Shown: in pieces, positions 6,103-13,022 of the stretch
Numbering within the stretch: the first letter of the stretch is position 1
How the letters are laid out: the number at the start of each line of letters is the position of its first letter
From: Acidobacteriaceae bacterium
GTDB lineage: Bacteria; Acidobacteriota; Terriglobia; Terriglobales; Acidobacteriaceae
DNA length: 13,922 bases
Assembly: GCA_009781125.1 (NCBI GenBank)
Contig: WQYS01000026.1
Span: forward strand, 1 to 13,922
Direction: 5' to 3'
Notes under the pieces: model-generated
The model's input: only the letters and a program-made list of their open reading frames with translations
Databases searched by the model: none
What the model was told of the DNA's origin: nothing
Made by a program: the position numbers and the translations under genes

Positions 6103-6816
6103 ATGTCGGATACCGGGACGCTACAGATCAACCATGTGTATCTGTTCCTGCTGTATGGGGCCGCCTGTCTGCTGTCCGGCGCTGCGGTGACCTTTGGCTT
6201 CATGGCGCGTTCGATGGCGAAGCTGAGGGTAGAACTCCAGTGGCGGGCGCAGGTGGACGAGCTGACCGGACTGCTGAACCGCTGGGCGCTGAAGCGGGTG
6301 GTCACGCAGGAGATGCAGCGTGCCCGCCGCTCCGGGCGCGAGGTGGCCATGCTGATGATCGACCTGGACGGCCTGAAGGCCGTCAACGACGCCAACGGAC
6401 ACGCCTGCGGCGACGTGGTTTTGCAGACCGTGGCAGTGGTGTTGCAGCAGACGGTTCGCGGACAGGATTCAGTGGCGCGCATGGGCGGCGACGAGTTTTG
6501 TGTGCTGCTTCCGGAGACCACGGGCTGCGAGGCGATGACCGTAGCCGAGCGGCTGCGCCGGGAGATCGAAGAGCTGGTGGTCCAGTACCGGGGTGAAATG
6601 GTTCGCGTGCGTGCGAGCATGGGCGTGGCATCGTCGTCGATCTCGGGACTGGCGTGGCAGGCTCTGGTGGACCACAGCGATCTGGCGCTCTATCGCGCCA
6701 AGAGAAGCGGCGGAGATAAGGTGGTCCTGGTTGGGCCGGAGGATTTCCCGCCAATGGACACTCCAGTTCAGGTATGGGCGAGAACGGGCGAATCGAAGGC
6801 TGTGGGATTGGAGTGA
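6103..6816 (+). CDS. Membrane-anchored diguanylate cyclase (GGDEF domain)
   Basis: The 237-residue protein has one N-terminal membrane segment (about 11-34) and a full GGDEF domain (about 48-215) that would make cyclic di-GMP from two GTP in the cytoplasm. Seen are the DELTGLLNR start motif (52-60), metal-binding Asp87 in MIDLDG, the NDANGH loop (95-100), an intact GGDEF signature (128-132), and the product-inhibition I-site RGQD (119-122) exactly five residues before it. Enzyme activity and feedback inhibition are therefore likely. There is no sensor domain beyond the short anchor, so the input may be dimerisation or a membrane partner. The short C-terminal tail (after 205) is unremarkable. 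It converges on the lipoprotein gene across a shared terminator. Confidence 0.9.
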   Translation: MSDTGTLQINHVYLFLLYGAACLLSGAAVTFGFMARSMAKLRVELQWRAQVDELTGLLNRWALKRVVTQEMQRARRSGREVAMLMIDLDGLKAVNDANGHACGDVVLQTVAVVLQQTVRGQDSVARMGGDEFCVLLPETTGCEAMTVAERLRREIEELVVQYRGEMVRVRASMGVASSSISGLAWQALVDHSDLALYRAKRSGGDKVVLVGPEDFPPMDTPVQVWARTGESKAVGLE

Positions 6817-6845
6817 ACACTCCAACGAATCGACACCTGAAACAC

Positions 6846-6875
6846 AAACCCCTTCATCACTCGATGAAGGGGTTT
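6846..6875. terminator. Bidirectional intrinsic terminator
   Basis: AAACCCCTTCATC (6846-6858) and GATGAAGGGGTTT (6863-6875) form a perfect 13-base-pair stem with loop ACTC. A T-rich tail follows on the plus strand (TTTTGTATTT) and an A-rich run flanks the other side. It lies 29 bases after the GGDEF stop and 25 bases beyond the stop of the convergent lipoprotein gene, so it can serve both. Confidence 0.9.
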
Positions 6876-6900
6876 TGTATTTCGTCCTTACAGAAAAAGT

Positions 6901-8394
6901 TTAGTTGGCTTCGTTGGTAGTCGCGTCCATGTAAGCCACGTCGAGAGCGGTGGCTCCGATGGTGATGTACTGGTTGTCGATCTCGGAGCCGTCGGCGGTG
7001 TTGAAGGCGTGGACCTGACCGCCGTAGGCGGTGTACACCTTGTGCAGGTTCTCAACCCAGCAGAGGCCGGTCAGGTCGCCGTAGTAGTACGGATCCTGAT
7101 TGGCGTTGGGGAAGGGCACGGGGACAGATCCTGGAACCACGTTGGGGACGATGGAGGCGGTCTTTGCTCCAAGGTCGAAGCGCGTCAGGCAGTTATAGTT
7201 CTGGCCCGCGTGGAACTGTCTGCCGTTGTTGCATCCCGTGCCCCCGATCCAGAGAGTATTGTCGTCGGCGAAGAGCAGTTTGTTGTGGTAGCCGTCGGCG
7301 ATGTCGTACTGATGCGTGATCGTATTGCTTGCCAGGTCCATCGTCGAGAGGTGTCCGGCGAAATAACTCACGGATGCGTTCGACGGGTCCGTCTCGTACG
7401 CCTGTCCGGCAAGATACAGGGTGGTGCCATCGGCCAGCGCTGTGGTGACTCCTCCCGGCACCGGAACGAATTCGCTACCCCCCGGCGCCAGCGGCGCTGC
7501 CGCGTCGTCGCCGTTGTTGTAGATATTCAGCGGGGCCTGGGGAATGACGGTAAGACCGGCAGTTGCGCCGCCGCACTCAGGTCCGCAGTTGAGAATGTAT
7601 GCCGTGCTTCCGTCGAGCGAGAAGTAGGCTCCGACGGGGCGGTCGAAGGTGGTCGGATTGTTATCTATAACAGGAACGGCGCACCATTGCGGCAGTATCT
7701 GCGGCTGGCAGTCGATGGCGCCCGGAATGGCGCTCTGCGGGTTGGCCGGATCGACATTGAGATTGACCAGCCGGTACAGCGTATTGGAGTTGCGAACCAT
7801 GGCCAGCACCACCGTGTCGCCCTGGTTGACGAAGACCTTATAAACGTTAGGAATGTTGAGCGCGACGGTTCTACCGGCGGCCTTGTCGATAACCACGAGC
7901 TGGCCGGTATCCGGATTGGCTCCGTAGAAGTGCTTGAACCCGGGCGGAATGGCTACATCAGCGGACTTGCTGAAGGAGGCCGCGATGCCGCTGCCGGTTT
8001 CTTTCCCGTAGTCGATCTGGATCACGGTGCCGTCGCTCGCGGAGAAGACGAATCCGGTAATCTGCTCCGGGAAGTTGAAGATCCGGGTGGGATTGTTGGC
8101 GCTGTAGCCGGCGACTGGGTATGACAAAACGAGGTTATCGATCCTCATGCGCAGGTCGCGCAGGCCATCGAGCATCTGCAGGCCGCCCGAGATACCGGTC
8201 GTGTACGAGACCATGACCCGGTTGGCCAGTTTGCTGGGAGGAACAGGCCGCCCGGCAAAGGTGTTAGCGGGAAATTTGTAGGCGTAATAAAGACCGTTGT
8301 GGCAGGAGATCAGAGCAAGACTCGCAGCGGCGATCAAGACGCCACCACAGATGCTGGCCACGAAGGAACGGGAGAACATACGGCGATTCTTCAA
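6901..8394 (-). CDS. Large secreted lipoprotein, probably beta-propeller-like, function unknown
   Basis: I do not recognise a named family. With the TTG start at 8394 the product has 497 residues: a basic n-region (MKNRRMFSRS), a hydrophobic stretch, and a lipobox LISC with lipidated Cys31, so a membrane-anchored extracytoplasmic lipoprotein is likely. The rest has repeated strand-turn units with recurring patterns such as SASDGTVIQIDYG, GANPDTGQLVVIDKAAGRTVALNIPN, AYFSLDGSTAYILNCGP, TTALADGTTLYLAGQAY and HLSTMDLASNTITHQYDIADG, typical of YncE/NHL-like propellers. Cysteine pairs (CGPECGG; CNNG with YNCL) suggest disulfides. TTG 8394 is chosen because GGAG lies nine bases before it; ATG 8379 (five codons later) has no such site. 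It is divergent from the methionine gene at 8525. Confidence 0.75.
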   Translation of the reverse strand: MKNRRMFSRSFVASICGGVLIAAASLALISCHNGLYYAYKFPANTFAGRPVPPSKLANRVMVSYTTGISGGLQMLDGLRDLRMRIDNLVLSYPVAGYSANNPTRIFNFPEQITGFVFSASDGTVIQIDYGKETGSGIAASFSKSADVAIPPGFKHFYGANPDTGQLVVIDKAAGRTVALNIPNVYKVFVNQGDTVVLAMVRNSNTLYRLVNLNVDPANPQSAIPGAIDCQPQILPQWCAVPVIDNNPTTFDRPVGAYFSLDGSTAYILNCGPECGGATAGLTVIPQAPLNIYNNGDDAAAPLAPGGSEFVPVPGGVTTALADGTTLYLAGQAYETDPSNASVSYFAGHLSTMDLASNTITHQYDIADGYHNKLLFADDNTLWIGGTGCNNGRQFHAGQNYNCLTRFDLGAKTASIVPNVVPGSVPVPFPNANQDPYYYGDLTGLCWVENLHKVYTAYGGQVHAFNTADGSEIDNQYITIGATALDVAYMDATTNEAN

Positions 8395-8403
8395 CGGAAA
8401 TAG

Positions 8404-8407
8404 CTCC
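8404..8407 (-). promoter_or_regulatory. Ribosome-binding site supporting the TTG start of the lipoprotein
   Basis: On the reverse strand GGAG (8407-8404) precedes TTG (8394-8392) by nine bases, whereas ATG 8379 has only weak GAAGAA upstream. The site lies at the edge of the CAAACCCGGTTTG palindrome. Confidence 0.5.
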
Positions 8408-8429
8408 AAACCCGGTTTGTAAGAGTATA
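8407..8429 (-). promoter_or_regulatory. Extended -10 promoter and start-site palindrome of the lipoprotein gene
   Basis: On the reverse strand TGTTATACT contains an extended -10 (TGn then TATACT, 8429-8424); no good -35 is seen. The start point would fall near 8417, inside the perfect palindrome CAAACCCGGTTTG (8407-8419), which touches the ribosome-binding site. An operator or an RNA hairpin limiting translation is possible. Confidence 0.45.
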
Positions 8430-8443
8430 ACAAATCATTCGTG

Positions 8444-8474
8444 CTCCAAGGGTTTGGCGCCGGTCTGCTTGGAG
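8444..8474. repeat. Inverted repeat in the divergent promoter region
   Basis: CTCCAAG (8444-8450) is inverted as CTTGGAG (8468-8474) around 17 bases. The left arm and following bases (GCTCCAAGGGTTTGG) also resemble GCTCCAAACCCGGTTTG at 8403-8419, so the region has two related sites 40 bases apart. It could bind a regulator of either gene. Confidence 0.35.
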
Positions 8475-8524
8475 GCTGTCGCGGTATGGCCTAAGATGAA
8501 CCAGAGAGTCCGGAGATAAAGACG

Positions 8525-10438
8525 ATGGGCGGAGCAACCATAGGTGGAGTGGCCAATACAGCAACTGCGGCGGCAAAGGTGAGACGGCTGTTCACCGGTG
8601 GTCCCGTGCTGTGCGATGGAGCCATGGGCACGATGCTGTATGCTCGCGGCGTCTTTATCAACCGCAGCTATGACGAGCTGAACCTGTCGCAGCCCGAGCT
8701 GGTGCGCGCGGTTCATCAGGAGTATCTGCAAGCCGGAGCCGAGGTGATCGAGACTAACACCTTTGGCGCCAACGCCTACCGCCTGGCGCACTACGGGCTG
8801 CGCGACAAGCTGCGCGAGATCAATTTTGCCGGGATTCGTCTGGCGCGCGAGTGCGTGGAGCAGATGCGCGACAAGCAGGCGACCGATGCTTACGTCGCTG
8901 CGGCCATCGGGCCGCTGGGCGTGCGTCTGGAGCCGCTGGGCAAGGTGGGGCTCGACGAGGCGCGGGCCGCCTTCGCCGAGCAGATCGCCGTGCTGACCGA
9001 GGGCGGACCGGGCGTGGGAGCCGACCTGCTCTGTATTGAGACCATGACCTCGCTGCCCGAGGCTGAGCAGGCGATCCGCGCCGCGCGCGAGGTTGCGCCG
9101 GAGGTTCCGGTCATCGTCATGATGACCGTCGATGAAGAGGGGAACTGCCTGGACGGCTCCTCTACCGAGCATGCCACCGAGCGTCTGACGGAGCTGGGAG
9201 CCGACGCCATCGGCTGCAATTGCAGCGCGGGTCCGGCGACCGTGCTCAGCGTGATCGAGCGCATGCGTCTCGTGACCACGCTGCCGCTGGTGGCCATGCC
9301 GAATGCGGGCATTCCCAGGGCGGTCGAGGGACGGACGATCTATCTGACCTCGCCGGAGTACATGGCGGAGTTCACGCGCAAGCTGGTGAAGGCCGGAGCG
9401 CTGTTCATAGGCGGGTGCTGCGGAACCACTCCGGCGTACACGCGGGCCATGCGCAGCGCTCTGCGCGCCATGGGTGCGATGGAGACTGGCGCGCGGCAGA
9501 TGGAGCACAGGGTCGAGGTGGAAGAGGCGCACAAGGTCGAGCCTGCGCCGCTGGAGCAGCGGTCGAAGATCGGAGCCATGGTTGCCCACGGCGAGTTTGT
9601 GCGCATGGTGGAGATCGTTCCGCCGAAGGGGATCGATTGCTCGAAGGAAATAGACGGAGCGACGCAACTGCATCGTCTGGGCGTGGACGCGATCAATGTG
9701 CCGGACTCGCCGCGGGCCAGCGCGCGCATGAGCAATCAGAGCCTCTGCGTGCAGATTCAGCAGCACGTCGGCATCGAGACCGTCTTGCACTACACCTGCC
9801 GCGACCGCAACGTGCTGGGTATGCAGAGCGATCTTTTGGGAGCGTCTTCTATCGGATTGAAGAACATTCTCTGCCTGACCGGAGACCCGCCTAAGCTGGG
9901 CAACTATCCCGATGCGACGGCTGTCTTCGACGTGGACGCCATCGGACTGGTGAATCTGGTGCGCAACCTGAACTATGGACTGGACCTGGGCAAAAACTAC
10001 ATCGGCGGATCGACGGGCTTCACCATCTCGGTGGGTGCGAACCCCGGAGTTCCCGATATTGAGCACGAGGTTCGCCGCTTCGCGTACAAGGTCGAGGCGG
10101 GCGCGGAGTTCGCGATCACGCAGCCGGTCTTTGATCTGCGCGTGCTGGAAGAGTTTCTGCGCCGGGTCGAAGGGTTCAGGATTCCCATGATCGCGGGCAT
10201 ATGGCCGCTGACGAGCCTGCGCAACGCAGAGTTCATGAAGAACGACCTGCGCGTGAGCATGCCGGATGAGATCATGGCAAGGATGGGCTCAGCCGCGTCT
10301 CCCGAGGCGGCGCGCGCCGAGGGCGTGAAGATTGCGCAGGAGATGCTGGCCGAAGCCAGGCCGATGGTTCAGGGCGTACAGGTAAGCGCTCCGTTTGGAA
10401 AGTACATGGCGGCGGCTGAGGTGTTGGGACTGGCTTGA
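8525..10438 (+). CDS. Bifunctional homocysteine S-methyltransferase / 5,10-methylenetetrahydrofolate reductase
   Basis: The 637-residue protein joins two enzymes of methionine synthesis. Residues about 18-318 are a homocysteine S-methyltransferase domain, with DGAMGT (31-36), ETNTFGAN, and the zinc cysteines Cys233 (GCNCSAGP) and Cys298-Cys299 (IGGCCGTTP). Residues about 345-637 are an FAD-dependent methylenetetrahydrofolate reductase barrel: EIVPPKG (363-369), TCRDRN (424-429), LTGDPP (451-456), and EFAITQPVFD (528-537). The layout and length match B. subtilis YitJ. It would make 5-methyl-THF; the methyl donor used by the first domain is not known from sequence, since no cobalamin or methyl-THF-binding domain is attached. 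GGAG lies nine bases before the ATG. xseB follows 17 bases later, so an operon is likely. Confidence 0.92.
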   Translation: MGGATIGGVANTATAAAKVRRLFTGGPVLCDGAMGTMLYARGVFINRSYDELNLSQPELVRAVHQEYLQAGAEVIETNTFGANAYRLAHYGLRDKLREINFAGIRLARECVEQMRDKQATDAYVAAAIGPLGVRLEPLGKVGLDEARAAFAEQIAVLTEGGPGVGADLLCIETMTSLPEAEQAIRAAREVAPEVPVIVMMTVDEEGNCLDGSSTEHATERLTELGADAIGCNCSAGPATVLSVIERMRLVTTLPLVAMPNAGIPRAVEGRTIYLTSPEYMAEFTRKLVKAGALFIGGCCGTTPAYTRAMRSALRAMGAMETGARQMEHRVEVEEAHKVEPAPLEQRSKIGAMVAHGEFVRMVEIVPPKGIDCSKEIDGATQLHRLGVDAINVPDSPRASARMSNQSLCVQIQQHVGIETVLHYTCRDRNVLGMQSDLLGASSIGLKNILCLTGDPPKLGNYPDATAVFDVDAIGLVNLVRNLNYGLDLGKNYIGGSTGFTISVGANPGVPDIEHEVRRFAYKVEAGAEFAITQPVFDLRVLEEFLRRVEGFRIPMIAGIWPLTSLRNAEFMKNDLRVSMPDEIMARMGSAASPEAARAEGVKIAQEMLAEARPMVQGVQVSAPFGKYMAAAEVLGLA

Positions 10439-10442
10439 TGCG

Positions 10443-10449
10443 AGGAGGG
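10443..10449 (+). promoter_or_regulatory. Ribosome-binding site that fixes the xseB start
   Basis: AGGAGGG at 10443-10449 is six bases before ATG 10456. The earlier in-frame ATG 10438, which overlaps the previous stop codon, has no such site and would add six residues foreign to the family. Confidence 0.75.
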
Positions 10450-10455
10450 CAGAGA

Positions 10456-10692
10456 ATGGCAAGTTTTGAAGAGAACCTGGCGGCTCTGGAGTCGGTGGTC
10501 GAGCGGCTGGAACGCGGCGAACTGCCGCTGGAGGAGTCGGTGCGCCTCTTTGAAAAGGGAGTCAAGCTGTCGGAGGCCTGCAAGAAAGAGCTTGAAGCCG
10601 CCGAAGGAAAGATTCAGCTCCTCGTCGAGCGCGGTGGCGAGATGAAGGCAACCGACCTCAACCTTGCCGAAGACAGCGAAGAGGATGAGTAG
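10456..10692 (+). CDS. xseB: Exodeoxyribonuclease VII small subunit
   Basis: This 78-residue protein matches XseB, the small subunit of exonuclease VII, which with the XseA catalytic subunit degrades single-stranded DNA to oligonucleotides. The whole family core is present: SFEENLAALESVVERLERGE, then LPLEESVRLFEKGVKL, SEACKKEL and AAEGKIQLL, forming two antiparallel helices that pack on XseA. The C-terminus is acidic (AEDSEEDE). xseA is not in the window. It is the second gene after the methyltransferase/MTHFR gene, 17 bases downstream, and its stop codon lies only six bases from the stop of the convergent gene with no terminator between. Confidence 0.95.
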   Translation: MASFEENLAALESVVERLERGELPLEESVRLFEKGVKLSEACKKELEAAEGKIQLLVERGGEMKATDLNLAEDSEEDE

Positions 10693-10698
10693 TCCCTT

Positions 10699-11037
10699 CT
10701 ATTGAAGCTCAATCGACGTGACCTTCAGCGTGTCGCCGTCAACGTCTCCGGTAACATTGACGCGCAGATGATCGACCTTCTTTGATGCCTTCAGTTGCTC
10801 GATGATTCTGGCATTGCCCTCCGCGTCGAACTTCAGAAACTGCCCATCGGCGGTGATGATTCCGAATCCGCTTTTCTCGCAGGCCAGCGCGCACTCGCGC
10901 GTGTGGGCGTCAAAATCGGTGGCGGCCTTCCTGGAGCACATCTGGTCGATGACGGTGACGTTCTGAAAACTTCTGGTCTCGGCAAACGCTGGCGATGCCA
11001 GCAAACCTAACGTAACGAGCGAGGCGAGCAGCTTCAT
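10699..11037 (-). CDS. Short secreted Cys-containing protein of unknown function
   Basis: The 112-residue product has a signal peptide (1-19, ASPAFA then ETRSF), so it is exported. The mature part has three cysteines: DQMC (Cys34) and ECALAC (Cys49, Cys53), followed by GFGIITADGQFLKFDAEGN and a C-terminal strand VNVTGDVDGDTLKVTSIEL, suggesting a small OB-like beta fold. The layout 'D.mC...h...C...C...G......G....d' resembles short secreted proteins common in Acidobacteria; that resemblance is from memory and gives no function. The start is firm: AAGGAGG lies five bases before the ATG. It converges on xseB. Confidence 0.8.
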   Translation of the reverse strand: MKLLASLVTLGLLASPAFAETRSFQNVTVIDQMCSRKAATDFDAHTRECALACEKSGFGIITADGQFLKFDAEGNARIIEQLKASKKVDHLRVNVTGDVDGDTLKVTSIELQ

Positions 11038-11078
11038 GGCTTCCTCCTTGTTTCTCGTAGACAGGGCCTGACTCAGCT

Positions 11079-11098
11079 ATACGATGAGCAAATCGTAT
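11079..11098. repeat. Inverted repeat upstream of the short secreted protein gene
   Basis: ATACGAT (11079-11085) and ATCGTAT (11092-11098) are perfect reverse complements around a six-base centre, 41 bases upstream of the ATG at 11037 and 26 bases after the stop of the methyltransferase gene. It lacks a T-tract, so an operator site for the short gene is more likely than a terminator. Confidence 0.4.
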
Positions 11099-11124
11099 GG
11101 AAGGATATCCGGCGCAGCGAGAGG

Positions 11125-12888
11125 CTATTCGTCGGCTGTGAGGTTGAGGGAGAGGTTAGCGGCGGGAGCCTCGCGATGACGCGGAGCGGCCTTGAAGGTG
11201 ACGTCGCGGACATGGCGCGGGCGTTCGAGATGTTCCATACCCTTCATGAGTCCCTCGATAGTAAGAAGCTGCAGGCGCGGGTAGCGCGAGCCGTCGGCGG
11301 AGGTGTAGAAACCGGCTTCGGCAGCCTCCTTCTGCATGGCCCGCGTGGGTTCGGCGATGGAGATGTATACACCGATCTCGGCCTTCTCGCGGTCGAGGAC
11401 GCCGATGAGGTCGCGCACCTCAGATACGTGAGTATTCTGCCCGCCTTTGACAGAGAAGATGATCTGCTTACTCTTGCCGGAGTTGTCGTCGTGGAAGTAG
11501 AGCCGTCCATCGATGCCGCGGTCAGCGCCTTTCTTGACGCCTTCAGCAGGACGCGCTCCGCAGAGGCCGAGCGCCCAGTACTGGAACTGAAACTTGTTTT
11601 CGGCGGCAAGCTGAGCGGCCCCGGCAACGTCAGTAGGTTCGCCGATGACCTGGTAGGTCTGGCGGACCTCACTGCCAAAAGAGTCGTCAAGGCGCGTCTT
11701 GATGAGGCCGATGGCCAGATGCGTTATGTCAATGCCAATCCAGCGGCGATTGAGCTTCTGCGCAACCTGGATGGTGGTTCCGCAGCCGCAGAAGGGATCA
11801 AGAACGAGGTCACCTTCATTACTGCTGGACTGGAGGATGCGTTCAAGCAGAGCTTCGGGCTTTTGCGTGGGATAGCCGAGACGCTCCTGAGCCTGTGCGC
11901 CAATGGGCGGAATGTCGGTCCAGACGTCCTGAAGCGGCACACCTGGCATTTCGTCAAGAAATCGCTTGAACTCAGGCCTTCCGTCGAAGGTGTGGAGCAA
12001 ACGTCCTTCCATAGCAAACTGCTTCATGTTTGCCTTCGAGTAGGCCCAGTATCTGCCCGTATACGGGAGAACGCTTTTGTATTCCCATCCTTCACGGGGC
12101 TGCTGAAACTCGTCGTCTAGATCCGCGAGCCAGCGTTCACGAACCCCCAGATGTTTCTTGACTCTCCATTCGTATTTGGTATCGCCGCCCGGCCGAGCTG
12201 CCGTAAGATTGTCACGCCGGAACTTGCGCCCCGTGTCCTCTTCAACGTGCCTGTAAAACTTATTCAGGTACTCGGAATCGTACTCTGTGTATATCTGGTT
12301 CCACTTCCAGTTATCGCTATTCGTATAGAACAAAATCACGTCGTGGATACGTCCGTGCTGTTTGCGGCCTTGTTTGGCGTCGCTGTGGGCGCTGCTGCGC
12401 TTCCAAATGATCTCGGTGCGGAACATCTGCGGGCCGAATACGCCATCCATGAGCAGTTTGAGATAGTGGCTGGCGGTAGGGTCACAGTGGAGATAGATGG
12501 AGCCTGTGTCTTTGAGCACGCGCTTCAGCTCGATCAGGCGTCCGGCCATCATGACGAGATAGGCCAGCATGTCCGATCCGCGAAGCATGGTTCGGAAGGA
12601 CTGTAGAGCTTCTGAGACGCTTCCACCCTTTTCGACGACCTCATAATAGCTGCGGGCGGCCTCTGCGTTCCACTCCCAGGAGTCCTTGAAGGCGGTGATC
12701 TGCGAGGCGGAGCGGGAGCCGTCCTTTTCGGCAAACAGCACGTTGTAGTCCTGACGCGAGTTGAAGGGCGGGTCAAGATAGATGAGGTCTACGGAGTTCG
12801 CCGGGATATTCGGCTGGCCGTTGGCGTCCGATCCGCGCAGAACTTCGAGGTTGTCTCCGTAGTAGAGCTTGTTGGCTGCTGAAGGCAT
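11125..12888 (-). CDS. Beta-class DNA methyltransferase fused to a PD-(D/E)xK-like nuclease domain
   Basis: From the ATG at 12888 the product has 587 residues. The first ~410 are an amino-methyltransferase with catalytic motif DPPF (39-42) ahead of the target-recognition region (about 165-330), then YPTQKPEALLERI (339-351) and the SAM-binding DPFCGCGTT (364-372). That order is the beta class, usually N6-adenine with DPPF. Residues about 425-550 look like a restriction-nuclease domain: GADRGIDG (454-461, Asp460), IIFSVKGG (476-483, Lys481) and KAEIGVYISI. This is consistent with a single-chain modification/restriction protein, though cleavage is unproven. The frame extends to a GTG at 12975 and ATG 12927, but family similarity starts at NKLYYGDNLEVLR (6-18). 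No separate restriction or specificity gene is adjacent. It is divergent from folD. Confidence 0.88.
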   Translation of the reverse strand: MPSAANKLYYGDNLEVLRGSDANGQPNIPANSVDLIYLDPPFNSRQDYNVLFAEKDGSRSASQITAFKDSWEWNAEAARSYYEVVEKGGSVSEALQSFRTMLRGSDMLAYLVMMAGRLIELKRVLKDTGSIYLHCDPTASHYLKLLMDGVFGPQMFRTEIIWKRSSAHSDAKQGRKQHGRIHDVILFYTNSDNWKWNQIYTEYDSEYLNKFYRHVEEDTGRKFRRDNLTAARPGGDTKYEWRVKKHLGVRERWLADLDDEFQQPREGWEYKSVLPYTGRYWAYSKANMKQFAMEGRLLHTFDGRPEFKRFLDEMPGVPLQDVWTDIPPIGAQAQERLGYPTQKPEALLERILQSSSNEGDLVLDPFCGCGTTIQVAQKLNRRWIGIDITHLAIGLIKTRLDDSFGSEVRQTYQVIGEPTDVAGAAQLAAENKFQFQYWALGLCGARPAEGVKKGADRGIDGRLYFHDDNSGKSKQIIFSVKGGQNTHVSEVRDLIGVLDREKAEIGVYISIAEPTRAMQKEAAEAGFYTSADGSRYPRLQLLTIEGLMKGMEHLERPRHVRDVTFKAAPRHREAPAANLSLNLTADE

Positions 12889-13022
12889 CCGGGTTGAATT
12901 GAGATTAACACGGAGCGGCACTCTCATGCACAAATACGGTTTGCCGGGTTCACAGCTCGTTACGGCATTCTGCACATGCGAAGGAACTTCCGCTCCGGTG
13001 CTCGCGGTAATATGGAGTTCTG
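12889..13022. other. Divergent promoter region between the methyltransferase-nuclease and folD
   Basis: On the reverse strand TAATCT (12907-12902) could be a -10 box leaving only a few bases before ATG 12888, so that gene may be nearly leaderless; no ribosome-binding site is seen there. On the plus strand GGAG (13014-13017) is the folD ribosome-binding site. No convincing -35 boxes are seen. Confidence 0.35.

Noticed and set aside
7009..8124. 371-residue open frame opposite the lipoprotein gene
   Set aside because: It is low-complexity Val/Gly/Arg/Asp sequence with no motif, while the opposite strand has a signal peptide, lipobox and promoter.
8434..8524. SAM- or SAH-type riboswitch before the methionine gene
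   Set aside because: The plus-strand leader is at most about 90 bases and I could find only one short stem, with no conserved riboswitch core.
9220..9894. 224-residue shadow frame within the methyltransferase/MTHFR gene
   Set aside because: It is a same-strand alternative frame of a gene with complete motifs and has biased Arg/Gly/Ala content with no domain.
8435..10066. 543-residue open frame opposite the homocysteine methyltransferase/MTHFR gene
   Set aside because: It is antisense to a clear gene with intact motifs, is rich in His/Arg/Gln as expected from the complement of GC-biased codons, and shows no domain.
11176..12120. 314-residue open frame opposite the methyltransferase-nuclease gene
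   Set aside because: It mirrors the codons of the real gene, which has all methyltransferase motifs; no ribosome-binding site or domain is seen.
12889..12975. GTG start at 12975 or ATG 12927 for the methyltransferase-nuclease
   Set aside because: Neither has a ribosome-binding site, and family similarity begins just after ATG 12888. The longer forms cannot be fully excluded.
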